64,000 nucleotides of DNA from Altererythrobacter epoxidivorans. GTDB taxonomy: Bacteria > Pseudomonadota > Alphaproteobacteria > Sphingomonadales > Sphingomonadaceae. Made by a program: the position numbers and the translations under genes. Under the pieces are notes generated by a model that saw only the letters and a list, made by a program, of their open reading frames with translations, searched no databases and was not told where the DNA came from. Below are positions 33,169 to 42,299 of this stretch, piece after piece. The first letter of the stretch is position 1, and each line of letters starts with the position of its first letter. Location: positions 2,139,501 to 2,203,500 of the forward strand of contig NZ_CP012669.1 of the NCBI RefSeq assembly GCF_001281485.1, read 5' to 3'.

Positions 33169-33920
33169 TGAGCGACACGACCCCCGCATCGCAACAGATT
33201 ATCGAGGCTGCAGGACGGTCCCTCCAAGTTCAACGGGAAGGCGGAACTCATCGCCGGGTCGGGAAATCCATCGGGCGCGGCTCGGCCGATCTGAAGGCCA
33301 GCCACTGGAAGAAGAAGGTGACGCGCATCCTCGTCGCGTTTGGTGCAATCTGGGCGACGGCTGTCGTCGCCGGCCTGATCATCGACGGCATCGGCTTTGC
33401 CGGCGTGATGCTTACCGTGCTGGCGGCCATCGTCGCCGTCGGGGTCTTTTCCAAATACCCGAAGATGAAAGTGCCGAAGCGCGAAGACCTCAAGAAGGGT
33501 GATGCACGGCAGATGGTCGGCCGCACCGAGCTGTGGCTCGAGATGCAACGACCGGCCCTGCCCGCGCCAGCGGTCCAGGTCGTGGACCAGCTGGGCGTCC
33601 AGCTCGATGCGCTTGGCCTGCAGCTCGAAACCATCGATGCGAACAATCCCGCGGTGAACGAAGTCCGCGAACTGGTAGGCGAATACATCCCCGAAACGAT
33701 CGAAAATTACCGCCGTATCCCGGCGCACCTGCGCGGCGAGAAGCACGCGGGAAAGACCGCCGACGAGAGGTTGACCGAAAGCCTCGGAAAGATCAGCGGC
33801 GAGGTTGACCGCGTAACCCGGCGTCTGGCGGAAGGCGCGCTCGACGATCTTGCCGTGAAAAGCCGCTATCTCGATTACCGCTTCGGCACCGCGGAAGAGC
33901 TGGAGAACCACACCCGATGA
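33168..33920 (+). CDS. XpaC-like membrane protein
   Basis: A 250-residue protein matching the 5-bromo-4-chloroindolyl phosphate hydrolysis (XpaC) family by context and layout. Two adjacent membrane segments (about 52-95) are flanked by a basic N-terminal arm, with a long helical C-terminal domain (about 120-250) containing VNEVRELVGEYIPETIENYR. XpaC-family proteins are usually encoded beside TelA. Its start overlaps the telA stop by one base and its end overlaps the next gene by four, so translation is coupled. The biochemical role is unknown. Confidence 0.8.
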   Translation: MSDTTPASQQIIEAAGRSLQVQREGGTHRRVGKSIGRGSADLKASHWKKKVTRILVAFGAIWATAVVAGLIIDGIGFAGVMLTVLAAIVAVGVFSKYPKMKVPKREDLKKGDARQMVGRTELWLEMQRPALPAPAVQVVDQLGVQLDALGLQLETIDANNPAVNEVRELVGEYIPETIENYRRIPAHLRGEKHAGKTADERLTESLGKISGEVDRVTRRLAEGALDDLAVKSRYLDYRFGTAEELENHTR

Positions 33921-34219
33921 GGATCGCCCTTCCCCATGACCTCGGCAAGGACGAGGTCCGTCGCCGCCTCAAAGAACGCAGCCACGAAATCGCCGATCAT
34001 ATTCCAGGCGGAATGGCGAGCGTCGATACCGAGTGGCAGGGCGATGACCTCATGCGATTGAGCGTCAATGCAATGGGCCAGTCGATCACCGGCGACATCG
34101 AGGTTTTCGACAGCGAACTCGTCTTCCAGATCGCGCTGCCACCGGCACTCTCCTTCGTCCGCCCTATGATCGAGGGAGCGATCCGGTCGAGCGGCCAGAA
34201 GATGCTAACAAAGAGCTGA
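33917..34219 (+). CDS. Polyhydroxyalkanoic acid system family protein
   Basis: A 100-residue protein of the PHA-granule-region family (small proteins encoded near polyhydroxyalkanoate genes). MRIALPHDLGKDEVRRRLKE resembles the family N-terminus (basic, with an H-x-LG pattern), followed by beta-strands GDDLMRLSVNAMGQSITGDI and a C-terminal helix. ATG 33917 overlaps the xpaC stop. No PHA synthase or phasin gene is in the window, so a direct PHA role is doubtful; the operon suggests a link to envelope or membrane homeostasis. Confidence 0.75.
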   Translation: MRIALPHDLGKDEVRRRLKERSHEIADHIPGGMASVDTEWQGDDLMRLSVNAMGQSITGDIEVFDSELVFQIALPPALSFVRPMIEGAIRSSGQKMLTKS

Positions 34220-34280
34220 AAACGCAGCGTAAAGTGGCTGCAGCCGACCTTTACTTTTAACATATGTTGTTGCAAATGCC

Positions 34281-34389
34281 CCTCAGTCGAAGGCGATTTC
34301 GACTGGGGAGGCAATGGCGTTCGATCTTTGTGGAACCATCGTCACAATTGGTAATTTTAGACCCTATGGGGGCCCTCCGGTTCCGGAGG
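34281..34389 (+). promoter_or_regulatory. Two inverted repeats upstream of bphO
   Basis: CAGTCGAA (34284-34291) pairs with TTCGACTG (34298-34305), extended by three more pairs to 34281-34308. A second repeat CCTCCGG-TT-CCGGAGG lies at 34374-34389. They occupy the 220-base gap before the heme oxygenase gene. The first could end the telA operon transcript, though no U-tract follows; the second contains a GGAGG that could act as a ribosome-binding site. Role uncertain. Confidence 0.4.
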
Positions 34390-34440
34390 TGAGAGTGATC
34401 GGGAGCAAACAGAATCGCCGTTGAATGCCATGTCGAGAGC

Positions 34441-34974
34441 TTGCGGCTATCTCTTCGTGCGTCCACGCGCGAGAGGCATGACATGCTGGACGCGATCATG
34501 CGTAACGCGGATTGGTCCTCTCGCGAAGGATACCGGAGTTTTCTCCAGATCCAGCACGCTGCCCGTCAGCCGATCGAACGATGGATCGACGAAAATGGTG
34601 CGGGCGATATGGGGCCACCGCCGCAATCCGGTCTCATAGAACGGGACCTTGCGACGCTTGGCTGCCGCCCGATCGAGGCACGGCTGAATTTCGAGCTTCC
34701 GGCAGGGGCAGACCAGATCGGCCTTGCCTGGGCAATTGCCGGATCATCGCTTGGAAACAAGGCGATCCTTCGCGAAGTCAGCGCTGCCAGCGCTGGTGAA
34801 TGGCCAGCGGATTTCCTGTCGGATGACAGGATGACGGACTTCTGGAAACGGATCCGGCCGATACTCGATAGTCCTTGCGAGCGTGCAAGGCTTGCTGCCG
34901 CCGAAACAGCGGCTATGAGCGTGTTCGACCACTTCATCGCGGTCGCCGAAACTTTCGTCTGCGAGCAGGTGTGA
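34441..34974 (+). CDS. bphO: Heme oxygenase (biliverdin-forming), BphO-like
   Basis: Cleaves heme to biliverdin, the chromophore of the bacteriophytochrome encoded next. The 177-residue protein starts with RLSLRASTRERHDML, where His13 fits the proximal heme ligand, and contains AGSSLGNKAILREV, corresponding to the distal-helix GGxxxG-like glycine region. No ATG precedes the ligand: an in-frame stop lies at 34396-34398, and the first usable codon is TTG 34441. ATG 34483 has a better ribosome-binding site but would remove the ligand. The stop overlaps the bphP start by one base (TGATG). Confidence 0.85.
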   Translation: MRLSLRASTRERHDMLDAIMRNADWSSREGYRSFLQIQHAARQPIERWIDENGAGDMGPPPQSGLIERDLATLGCRPIEARLNFELPAGADQIGLAWAIAGSSLGNKAILREVSAASAGEWPADFLSDDRMTDFWKRIRPILDSPCERARLAAAETAAMSVFDHFIAVAETFVCEQV

Positions 34975-37532
34975 TGTCGCTGGGTCCCAGAAAATATGAT
35001 CTGACTGAGTGCGATCGCGAGCCGATCCACCAGCTTGGCTATATCCAGCCCTTCGGCGCCATGATCGCCGTCAATGGCGACTGGAACATCGCCCATGCCT
35101 CCGCCAACGTAGCCGAAATCCTCGGCACAGGTGCGGCGGTCGAGCCCGGTGCTCCGCTGTCCGACGTCTTCATCCAGCCAGCTGTCGAAAGGTTGCGCGA
35201 TACAGTAAGGCGCCTGCAGGAAATCGACCAGGTCGAGCGCATGTTCGCCTCGCGCCTGCTCCGCGACGGAGCCCTGTTCGACCTCGCCGTCCACCAGGCG
35301 GGGCCGCTGGTGATCATTGAATTCGAACGGCACCAGGAACAGGATTCGAGCCACCACCTCGACCATCTCCGGCCGCTCATCCGCACGCTCGACCGGATCG
35401 ACAACGTCGATGCGCTGTGTGACCGTGCCGCCGGCCTGATCAAGGACCTGCTCGGCTTCGACCGGGTCATGGTCTACAAATTCCATCCCGATGGCAGCGG
35501 CGAGGTCGTGTCCGAAGCGAGGGAAGAACACCTCGAAAGCTTTCACGGACTGCGTTATCCGCGCACCGATATTCCCGAACAGGCGCGCGAGCTTTACCTG
35601 CGCAACCGGTTCCGCATCATCAGCGACATCAACGCTGCACCTGTGCCGATCGAGCCGCAGGAATCTGTACTCGGAGAACCCGTCGACCTGAGCATGAGCA
35701 TGCTCCGCGCAGTGTCGCCGATCCACATCGAATATCTGCAGAACATGGGCGTAGGCGCATCCCTGTCGATTTCGATCGTCATCGGCGGCAAGCTCTGGGG
35801 CCTGTTCGCGTGCCACCATTATTCCGCACGGGTCCTGCCCTTCCCGCTTCGCACCGTGGCAGAGCTTTTCTCGCAGCTTTTCTCGCTTACCCTCGAACGG
35901 AGCCTGCAATCGGCGAAAGAGGGCCTGCTCGAACGCGGGCGGCGGATGCACGACCAGCTGATGATGCAGCTCGCCGGAGGCAATTCGCTTGCCGACAGCC
36001 TGCCTCAGCTTGTCAGCATCCTGAAGGACGTGATCGTACATGACGGCATGTCGATCTATCTTGACGGCACCTATCGCAGCCAGGGCTCGGCGCCCGATGC
36101 AGAAGAATTCAAGGCTCTCATCCCCGCCTTGAACGGCGCCCCGACGAGCAAGGTCATCGCCACCAGCGCGCTGGCCGACCAGCTCAAATCGGCGAAACCC
36201 TTCGTCGAACGGGCGGCAGGGGCGTTGATCGTGCCGATCTCTCGCAGTCCGCGCGACTACCTCGTCCTGTGGCGCAAGGAAGAAGCGCAGACTGTTCGCT
36301 GGGCAGGCAATCCGGAAAAGGTGGTTGAGGAAACCGAAAACGGAATCCGCCTTTCGCCGCGCAAGAGCTTTGCCCAATGGGAAGAGACCGTCAGCGGCCG
36401 GAGTTCACCCTGGACGCCGGACGAACTGCAAATCGCGGAAAGCCTGCGCAACACGCTGATCGAGGTGGTCTTGCGCCTGACCGACGCCGCGGTTCGCGAT
36501 CGCAGCCGGGCGCAGGAACAGCAAGAGCTGTTGATCGCAGAGCTCAACCACCGCGTCCGCAATATCCTCAATCTGATCCGCAGCCTCGTCGCGCAATCTC
36601 AGCACGATGCCGCCAACATAGAGGACTACAGCCAGATCATCGGCGGGCGCATCAGCGCACTGGCGAGCGCACATGACAATATCACCCGCCAGAACTGGTC
36701 GCCGGCCCCGCTAAGCGCATTGATCGAGGCCGAAGTAGAAGCCTATCTCCAGGAGAAGGCGGAGCGCCTGCTGATCCAGGGCGAAGACGTGTTGATCGCG
36801 CCGGAGGCCTACACGGTGTTGGCGCTGGTGATGCACGAGCTGGTCACGAATTCGGCAAAATACGGCAGCCTGTGCGATCGTCGCGGGCACTTGCAGGTCA
36901 ATCTTCGCCGCGACCACGAAGGCGACCTGCACATAGAATGGCGCGAAATTGGCGGACCCGAGGTCAAGGAACCGACCCGCCGCGGATTCGGATCGACCAT
37001 CATTGAACGTTCGATCCCGTTCGACCTGAAGGGTGAGGCGACGGTCCGCTACGAGCCCGATGGCCTGCAGGCGGATTTCCTCGTCCCGGCACAATATGTG
37101 TTCGACATGGACGAACAAATGGTCGGCGAGAAGGCACTCAATGGCGAGACCCGCCAGGTTTCGGCTCCCACCCCGACCGGTTCGCTCCCCCAGCGTGTGC
37201 TGATCGTCGAGGATTCGATAATCATCGCGCTCGACACACAGGAATGCCTGAAACAGCTCGGGGTCCCCAATGTCGAGGTGGCGGCGAGCGTCGCAGCGGC
37301 ACTGGACGAGATCGAGAAGCACCGTCCGGATTTTGCCATCGTGGACTTCAACCTCGGCGCAGAGACCAGCGAACCGGTTCAGGAAAAACTGCGCGAATTG
37401 AACATCCCGCACGTCCTAGCGACCGGTTACGGCGAGCAGACGCTCGACACGAGCCACGATTCGAACAAGGGCGTGATCATCAAGCCCTATGGCAAGGCGG
37501 AAATCGAGAAGGTTATCGGCGGCCGGGGCTGA
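34974..37532 (+). CDS. bphP: Bacteriophytochrome histidine kinase with C-terminal receiver
   Basis: Red/far-red photoreceptor of 852 residues. The biliverdin cysteine is Cys13 in LTECDREPIHQLG. The PAS-GAF core has PRTDIP (196-201, Asp199) and ACHHYSAR (His281/282). The PHY domain has its tongue motifs WAG (443-445) and PRKSF (462-466). The output is an HWE-type kinase with His526 in ELNHRVRN, HELVTNSAKYG (ATP site) and the family WxE. A receiver domain with phospho-acceptor Asp791 in IVDFNLG closes the protein. It is co-translated with bphO and converges with manC four bases later. The photocycle direction cannot be predicted. Confidence 0.95.
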   Translation: MSLGPRKYDLTECDREPIHQLGYIQPFGAMIAVNGDWNIAHASANVAEILGTGAAVEPGAPLSDVFIQPAVERLRDTVRRLQEIDQVERMFASRLLRDGALFDLAVHQAGPLVIIEFERHQEQDSSHHLDHLRPLIRTLDRIDNVDALCDRAAGLIKDLLGFDRVMVYKFHPDGSGEVVSEAREEHLESFHGLRYPRTDIPEQARELYLRNRFRIISDINAAPVPIEPQESVLGEPVDLSMSMLRAVSPIHIEYLQNMGVGASLSISIVIGGKLWGLFACHHYSARVLPFPLRTVAELFSQLFSLTLERSLQSAKEGLLERGRRMHDQLMMQLAGGNSLADSLPQLVSILKDVIVHDGMSIYLDGTYRSQGSAPDAEEFKALIPALNGAPTSKVIATSALADQLKSAKPFVERAAGALIVPISRSPRDYLVLWRKEEAQTVRWAGNPEKVVEETENGIRLSPRKSFAQWEETVSGRSSPWTPDELQIAESLRNTLIEVVLRLTDAAVRDRSRAQEQQELLIAELNHRVRNILNLIRSLVAQSQHDAANIEDYSQIIGGRISALASAHDNITRQNWSPAPLSALIEAEVEAYLQEKAERLLIQGEDVLIAPEAYTVLALVMHELVTNSAKYGSLCDRRGHLQVNLRRDHEGDLHIEWREIGGPEVKEPTRRGFGSTIIERSIPFDLKGEATVRYEPDGLQADFLVPAQYVFDMDEQMVGEKALNGETRQVSAPTPTGSLPQRVLIVEDSIIIALDTQECLKQLGVPNVEVAASVAAALDEIEKHRPDFAIVDFNLGAETSEPVQEKLRELNIPHVLATGYGEQTLDTSHDSNKGVIIKPYGKAEIEKVIGGRG

Positions 37533-37536
37533 CCGC

Positions 37537-38571
37537 TTACTGATTGGCCGCGCCGTCCAGTTTCCCGACCAGTTGCGCACCATCGCGCGAAGTCACCAGG
37601 ACTTCGTCGCCATCGACGACAATGCACAGGTCTTTTACTCCGACAGCGGAGATGCGAGGTCCGTCGCTGATCGACAGGACATTCTCACAATCTAGCAATT
37701 GTGCGGGCCCTTCCACACTGTTTCCATCTTCGTCGGTTTCCAGCGCATCGTGCAAGGCGGCCCAGCTGCCGATGTCCGACCAGCCCATCGACACAGGCAC
37801 GACGGCGGCGTCCTTCGCGCCTTCCATTACCGCATAGTCGATCGATTCACCGGCGATCCCGGCAAAGCTTTCGGCATCGGGATGGAACAGGGTGCCGCTT
37901 TCCGAACCGTTTGCAACGGCCGCTGCAACCAGTTCGGCCATGTCCGGCCGTTGGCGTCGCAACTCGCTCAATACCGCGCAGGCACGAAAAACGAAGATGC
38001 CGCCATTCCATGCGTACTCGCCACTGGCGAGGAATTGCATCGCTCGCCCGGCATCGGGCTTCTCGACGAATTCCGCGACCGAATAGCCACCCGACAGCGG
38101 CTTGCCCCGGCGGATGTAACCATATCCTGTTTCCGGTCGATCCGCGGTAATCCCGAAAGCGACCAGCTTGTCCTCGCGGGCTAGCTGGAAGGCAGCGCGT
38201 GCGGCATCGCGAAAGGCATCTTCGTCGGCGATGAAATGATCGCTCGGACACACCAGCATGACGTCGCCGGGATCGAGCCTGGCCGCCGCAAGCGCAATGG
38301 CCGGTGCGGTGTTGCGCGCGCAAGGCTCGACAACGATCTGCAGATCATGTCCACGCGCCTGGGCTTCAATGAGATCGACGTGCTGCGGCCCAGCGACGAT
38401 CGTCGCTGGCGCAAATTCGTCACCCTTCACCCGCGAAAGTGCCGCCTGGAACAGCGTCTTGTCGCCGATCAGCGGAATGAAGGGCTTGGGACGGGCCTTG
38501 CGGCTTTTCGGCCAGAGACGCGTGCCGCTGCCCCCGCAGAGGATGACCGGATGAATGCGCATAGTGTTCAT
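37537..38571 (-). CDS. manC: Mannose-1-phosphate guanylyltransferase
   Basis: Makes GDP-mannose from mannose-1-phosphate and GTP for polysaccharides and glycolipids. The 344-residue protein is the single-domain form without the fused phosphomannose isomerase. The nucleotide loop is CGGSGTRLWPKSRK (12-25), followed by PKPFIPL, the EPCARNTAPAIALAA motif, CPSDHFI and EFVEKPD. The start at ATG 38569-38571 has an excellent AGGAGGGAG. It lies 47 bases downstream of the TonB-like gene on the same strand. Confidence 0.95.
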   Translation of the reverse strand: MNTMRIHPVILCGGSGTRLWPKSRKARPKPFIPLIGDKTLFQAALSRVKGDEFAPATIVAGPQHVDLIEAQARGHDLQIVVEPCARNTAPAIALAAARLDPGDVMLVCPSDHFIADEDAFRDAARAAFQLAREDKLVAFGITADRPETGYGYIRRGKPLSGGYSVAEFVEKPDAGRAMQFLASGEYAWNGGIFVFRACAVLSELRRQRPDMAELVAAAVANGSESGTLFHPDAESFAGIAGESIDYAVMEGAKDAAVVPVSMGWSDIGSWAALHDALETDEDGNSVEGPAQLLDCENVLSISDGPRISAVGVKDLCIVVDGDEVLVTSRDGAQLVGKLDGAANQ

Positions 38572-38618
38572 GACGCTCCCTCCTTAAACTCAAGGCCTTG
38601 CCACGAGGTTACGTCCCC

Positions 38619-39356
38619 TCAGAACCAGCGTTGCCGCCAGTAGAATGGTGCTGCAACCGGATTGCCTTGTGCATCTTGCGCCGGTTTGAAGCCCAACCGG
38701 TCAACGACCAGCTGGCAGGTGATACGATCGGCCTCCGGATCGGGACTCGGTTTGTAAACGGAGCAGTTCGATGCCCGCCCGTTGACCCCGACGATCACCC
38801 GCACGATCACCTCCGTACCTCGCCGCGCGTCCCGGCCACCGGGCGGTACCGGATAATCGCGCGCGTTGTTGATCCTGCCCGAAACATGCTGCGGCTTGGT
38901 CGCAGCGACGCCGCCCGTGCCGCCACCGTCGCGGCCGCTGCCTGTGCCCAGTCCCGAACCGTCTGCCCCGGTGCCATCCCCTTGGTCCCTTGCGCCTGAA
39001 GTATTGGCCGCCCCGGTCGAAGAGGCACGGGGAGCCGGGGTTTCCCTGGTCTTGATCGGCGAGGTTGGTGCGGTCACAGGCTTGGGCGTAGCCTTCAGCC
39101 CCGGATCGCCCTGTGCTCCCTCGTCCGGTTCGGGCTCGGTCACCGGCGTTTCTTCTTCGGGAGCCGTGACCGTGACGGTGAATGCGCTCACGACGGTGCG
39201 TTCGACCGTGGCGGTCATGTCCGGCGCGAATGCCTTGGCCAAGCCGTAGAGCCCGAGAATATGCAGCGCGACGATCAGCAAGATCGTCCCGACACGAGGC
39301 TTGCGCTTGCGGTTGACGAAGCCCGTTGAGGCAACTGACTGTTTGTCCGAATTCAC
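38619..39356 (-). CDS. tonB: TonB-family energy transducer
   Basis: Inner-membrane protein that powers TonB-dependent receptors, of which three lie in this window. The 245 residues show an N-terminal membrane anchor (about 23-43), a long Pro/Glu/Gly/Thr-rich periplasmic spacer including GADGSGLGTGSGRDGGGTGG, and a C-terminal TonB domain with RRGTEVIVRVIVGVNGRASN and RLGFKPAQDAQGNP. The start is GTG 39354-39356 with GGAG upstream. No exbB/exbD is adjacent. Confidence 0.88.
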   Translation of the reverse strand: MNSDKQSVASTGFVNRKRKPRVGTILLIVALHILGLYGLAKAFAPDMTATVERTVVSAFTVTVTAPEEETPVTEPEPDEGAQGDPGLKATPKPVTAPTSPIKTRETPAPRASSTGAANTSGARDQGDGTGADGSGLGTGSGRDGGGTGGVAATKPQHVSGRINNARDYPVPPGGRDARRGTEVIVRVIVGVNGRASNCSVYKPSPDPEADRITCQLVVDRLGFKPAQDAQGNPVAAPFYWRQRWF

Positions 39357-39422
39357 CCTGCGCTCCAGCTGCCGCCCGCAAACCTTGCCGGCTCTCTATA
39401 ACCTTGTCGGAAGGGATTCAGG

Positions 39423-42224
39423 ATGAACAGCATAAACTTGCCGGATACCCGTGCCGCCATTGCAGGTCCAGGATTGCAGCGGGAGGTATCGATCGGTTTG
39501 GCCGCTGCATTGGCGTTCGGGATCGTCGCCTTTGCCAGCATTGAGCTCACCCGCGGGGACGGTCGCATCGCTGCGGTATGGATACCCAATGCACTGGCGG
39601 TGGTGTTCATGCTCAGGGTGCGCCTCGCCCGCGAGTGGCTGTTCCTGGGATCGCTGTTTGCCGGGAATGTCCTTGCGAACGTTTTTGCAGGCGACGATGC
39701 CTGGCACGCTATCGGCCTTGCCGCCTGCAACCTTGCCGAGATCCTGATCGCGGTTCACCTGTCGCGACGCTTCTGCGGGATGCGGCCTGACATGGAGGAT
39801 ATCGGCCAGTTGTCGCGCTTCGTGGGCGCGGCTGCGATTGCCGCCCCCTTCGCCTCGGCCACCCTCGCAATGGCAATTCTTGGCGGCGATGGCCCCGCCT
39901 CCCTAGTCTTGTGGCTGAAATGGGCGGTCACCGACGGCCTCGGCATGATCATAATCGCGCCCGCGTCACTCATCATCGTCGATTCTTGGCGGCGACGACG
40001 CTGGCCCTCCCGCCGCGAGGCGATCGAATGGTCGATCCTGACCATTGCCGGCACGACCATGACGGTAGCGGTTTTTGCGCAGACCGAATTTCCCTTGCTG
40101 TTCCTGACCGGCCTGGTCGTGCTTTCCCATGCGTTCCGGCTCGGCGCGTTGGGGACTGCTTTTTCGGTGACCAAGGTCGCGAGCATCGCGACGGTCTTCA
40201 CTTCGCTGGAGCTAGGACCGATCAACCTGATCCAGCATTCCGACAGCGCGGAAATCGTCGTGCTGCAAGGCTTCATTGCCGCAGCCTTCCTGATGGGACT
40301 TCCGGTCGCGGCAATCCTGTCGGGGCGCAATCGCCTCATACAGGAGATCGAACAGAGCCGCCGCGAACTTGCCCTGCTCGCAGACAACATCACCGACGCC
40401 GTTCTGCGGTTCGATCTCGACGGGGTCTGCACCTATGCGTCTCCGTCAGTCGGCGAGGTGCTGGGCGAACCGGCCGCGGCGTTTCGGGGAACGCGTGCGA
40501 GCGATCGCGCGCATCCCGATGCCATCGACAGGATAAGCGAAGCGGAAGAGAGGCTGCTGTCCGGTGAAGCGGAAAAGCAACGCTTCACCTATCGCCGCCT
40601 GCTCGACGATCCGCATGGAAAACCGGTCTATATCGAGGCCGATTGCGCCATCGCGCGCGCACCCGCGACCGGCGAAGCCGAGGGTATCGTGGTATCGGCC
40701 CGCGATGTGACTGCCCGGGTCGAGCTGGAACTGCAGCTTGTTCGGGCCCGCAGGCACGCGGAAGACGCCGCGCATGCAAAATCGCAATTCCTCGCCAATA
40801 TGAGCCACGAGATACGCACGCCCATGAACGGCGTGCTCGGATTTGCCGAACTGCTCCTGCAGGAGCCGCTGGAGGGAAAGCAGAGGCGGCATGCCGAGCT
40901 GATCGTGCAGTCGGGCCGTTCGATGATGCTGCTGCTCAACGACATTCTCGACTTGTCGAAGATCGAGGCAGGCCAGATCGTGATCGAGCAGTCGCCAGTC
41001 GATATCGTCCGGTTGATCGATGAGTGCGTGGCGCTGCAAATGGCTGCTGCCGAGGGCAAGGGACTTGAGCTCGAAGTAGACGCCGGTTCGGACGAATGCT
41101 GGAGCGTCACCGATGCGCTTCGCCTGCGCCAGATCGTGCTCAACCTGATCGGCAATGCGATCAAGTTCACCATGCAGGGTTCGATCCAGGTTTCCATAGA
41201 GACCGGCGACGGGCGGCTCGAAATTTCGGTCCGGGACACCGGCATCGGCATCCCGGAAGACCGGCTGGAGGATATTTTCACCCCGTTCGAACAGGGCGAC
41301 AGCAACACTGACCGGAAATACGGCGGGACGGGGCTTGGCCTTTCGATCAGCCGACAGCTCGCGGAATTGCTCGGCGGAAGCCTTGGAGTGACATCGAGGG
41401 AAGGGATCGGCACGGAATTCACCATCTGCCTCCCGCTGGTCGAAACGGCCGCACCCGCCATCGACAGCGTGCCAAAGGGAGAACCGGAGAGCACGGACTT
41501 GCCGGAAAAGGCCCGGATTCTATTGGTCGAGGACCACGACGTGAACCGTCTGCTGGTTACCGAAATGCTCGAGCGGTGCGATCAGCAGGTGAATGTCGCG
41601 CATGACGGCAATGCGGCCATTTCGATGGTGCTGGACGCCCATGCGAGGGGCGAACCCTTTGCCCTAGTGCTGATGGATGTTCAGATGCCCGATTGCGACG
41701 GGTACTCCGCGACGCGCGCCATTCGCGCGGAAGGCATCGGCCCTGCGACCCTTCCCATAATAGCGCTCACGGCAAACGCCTTCCCGGAAGACATTGCAGC
41801 AGCGCGGGATTCTGGGATGCAGGGGCACCTGGCAAAGCCGCTGGTGTTCGCGGAACTGGTTGCAACTTTGCAGCGCTGGTTGCCCACGACAATCGTGGAG
41901 GACGACAGGTCAGCGGCCACAGTTTTACCTGACGATCTGCCGCGTGCCGTGCCGCGCAGGCATTCGGACAAGATCCTCGCGACATGGCAGGAACGCCGCC
42001 GCGAAGCGATCGATGCCGTCGCGCAGGCGCTGCGCAGCGGCAGCCTGACCGGTGTCGATGGTGAGGATCTGGCACGGCTGGTCCACAAGCTGGCCGGAAC
42101 CGCAGGGATGTTTGGCGAAGACAGGCTGGGCGAATGCGCCGCGGCGTTCGAGCGTGCCCTGCGCAGCGAGGTCGATCCCGAAGTCAGGGAAGAACTGGCC
42201 CGCGACCTGCTCGAGGCTGCCTGA
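39423..42224 (+). CDS. MASE1-PAS hybrid histidine kinase with receiver and Hpt
   Basis: A 933-residue membrane phosphorelay kinase. A MASE1-like sensor with about eight membrane spans (about 20-300, including VWIPNALAVVFMLR) is followed by a PAS domain (about 315-435). HisKA carries His462 in ANMSHEIRTPMNG and the ATPase domain has NAIKF, DTGIGI and GGTGLGLSIS. The receiver has Asp752 in VLMDVQMPDCDG, and a C-terminal Hpt domain has His888 in LVHKLAGTAGMFG. All parts of a His-Asp-His relay are thus in one chain, and the output would be a separate response regulator, not adjacent. The ligand is unknown. Confidence 0.92.
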   Translation: MNSINLPDTRAAIAGPGLQREVSIGLAAALAFGIVAFASIELTRGDGRIAAVWIPNALAVVFMLRVRLAREWLFLGSLFAGNVLANVFAGDDAWHAIGLAACNLAEILIAVHLSRRFCGMRPDMEDIGQLSRFVGAAAIAAPFASATLAMAILGGDGPASLVLWLKWAVTDGLGMIIIAPASLIIVDSWRRRRWPSRREAIEWSILTIAGTTMTVAVFAQTEFPLLFLTGLVVLSHAFRLGALGTAFSVTKVASIATVFTSLELGPINLIQHSDSAEIVVLQGFIAAAFLMGLPVAAILSGRNRLIQEIEQSRRELALLADNITDAVLRFDLDGVCTYASPSVGEVLGEPAAAFRGTRASDRAHPDAIDRISEAEERLLSGEAEKQRFTYRRLLDDPHGKPVYIEADCAIARAPATGEAEGIVVSARDVTARVELELQLVRARRHAEDAAHAKSQFLANMSHEIRTPMNGVLGFAELLLQEPLEGKQRRHAELIVQSGRSMMLLLNDILDLSKIEAGQIVIEQSPVDIVRLIDECVALQMAAAEGKGLELEVDAGSDECWSVTDALRLRQIVLNLIGNAIKFTMQGSIQVSIETGDGRLEISVRDTGIGIPEDRLEDIFTPFEQGDSNTDRKYGGTGLGLSISRQLAELLGGSLGVTSREGIGTEFTICLPLVETAAPAIDSVPKGEPESTDLPEKARILLVEDHDVNRLLVTEMLERCDQQVNVAHDGNAAISMVLDAHARGEPFALVLMDVQMPDCDGYSATRAIRAEGIGPATLPIIALTANAFPEDIAAARDSGMQGHLAKPLVFAELVATLQRWLPTTIVEDDRSAATVLPDDLPRAVPRRHSDKILATWQERRREAIDAVAQALRSGSLTGVDGEDLARLVHKLAGTAGMFGEDRLGECAAAFERALRSEVDPEVREELARDLLEAA

Positions 42225-42250
42225 GAAAATCCCGCCTGCACAAAAAGAAA

Positions 42251-42284
42251 CGGCGGAGCCCGAAGGCCCCGCCGCTCATTTTCG
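42251..42284. terminator. Bidirectional terminator
   Basis: CGGCGGAGCC (42251-42260) pairs with GGCCCCGCCG (42265-42274) with one A-C mismatch and a CGAA loop, followed by CTCATTTT. The minus-strand side continues into TTTCTTTTTG. It separates the hybrid kinase and the convergent Oar-like receptor. Confidence 0.75.
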
Positions 42285-42299
42285 TCAAATCCGCTTGGA

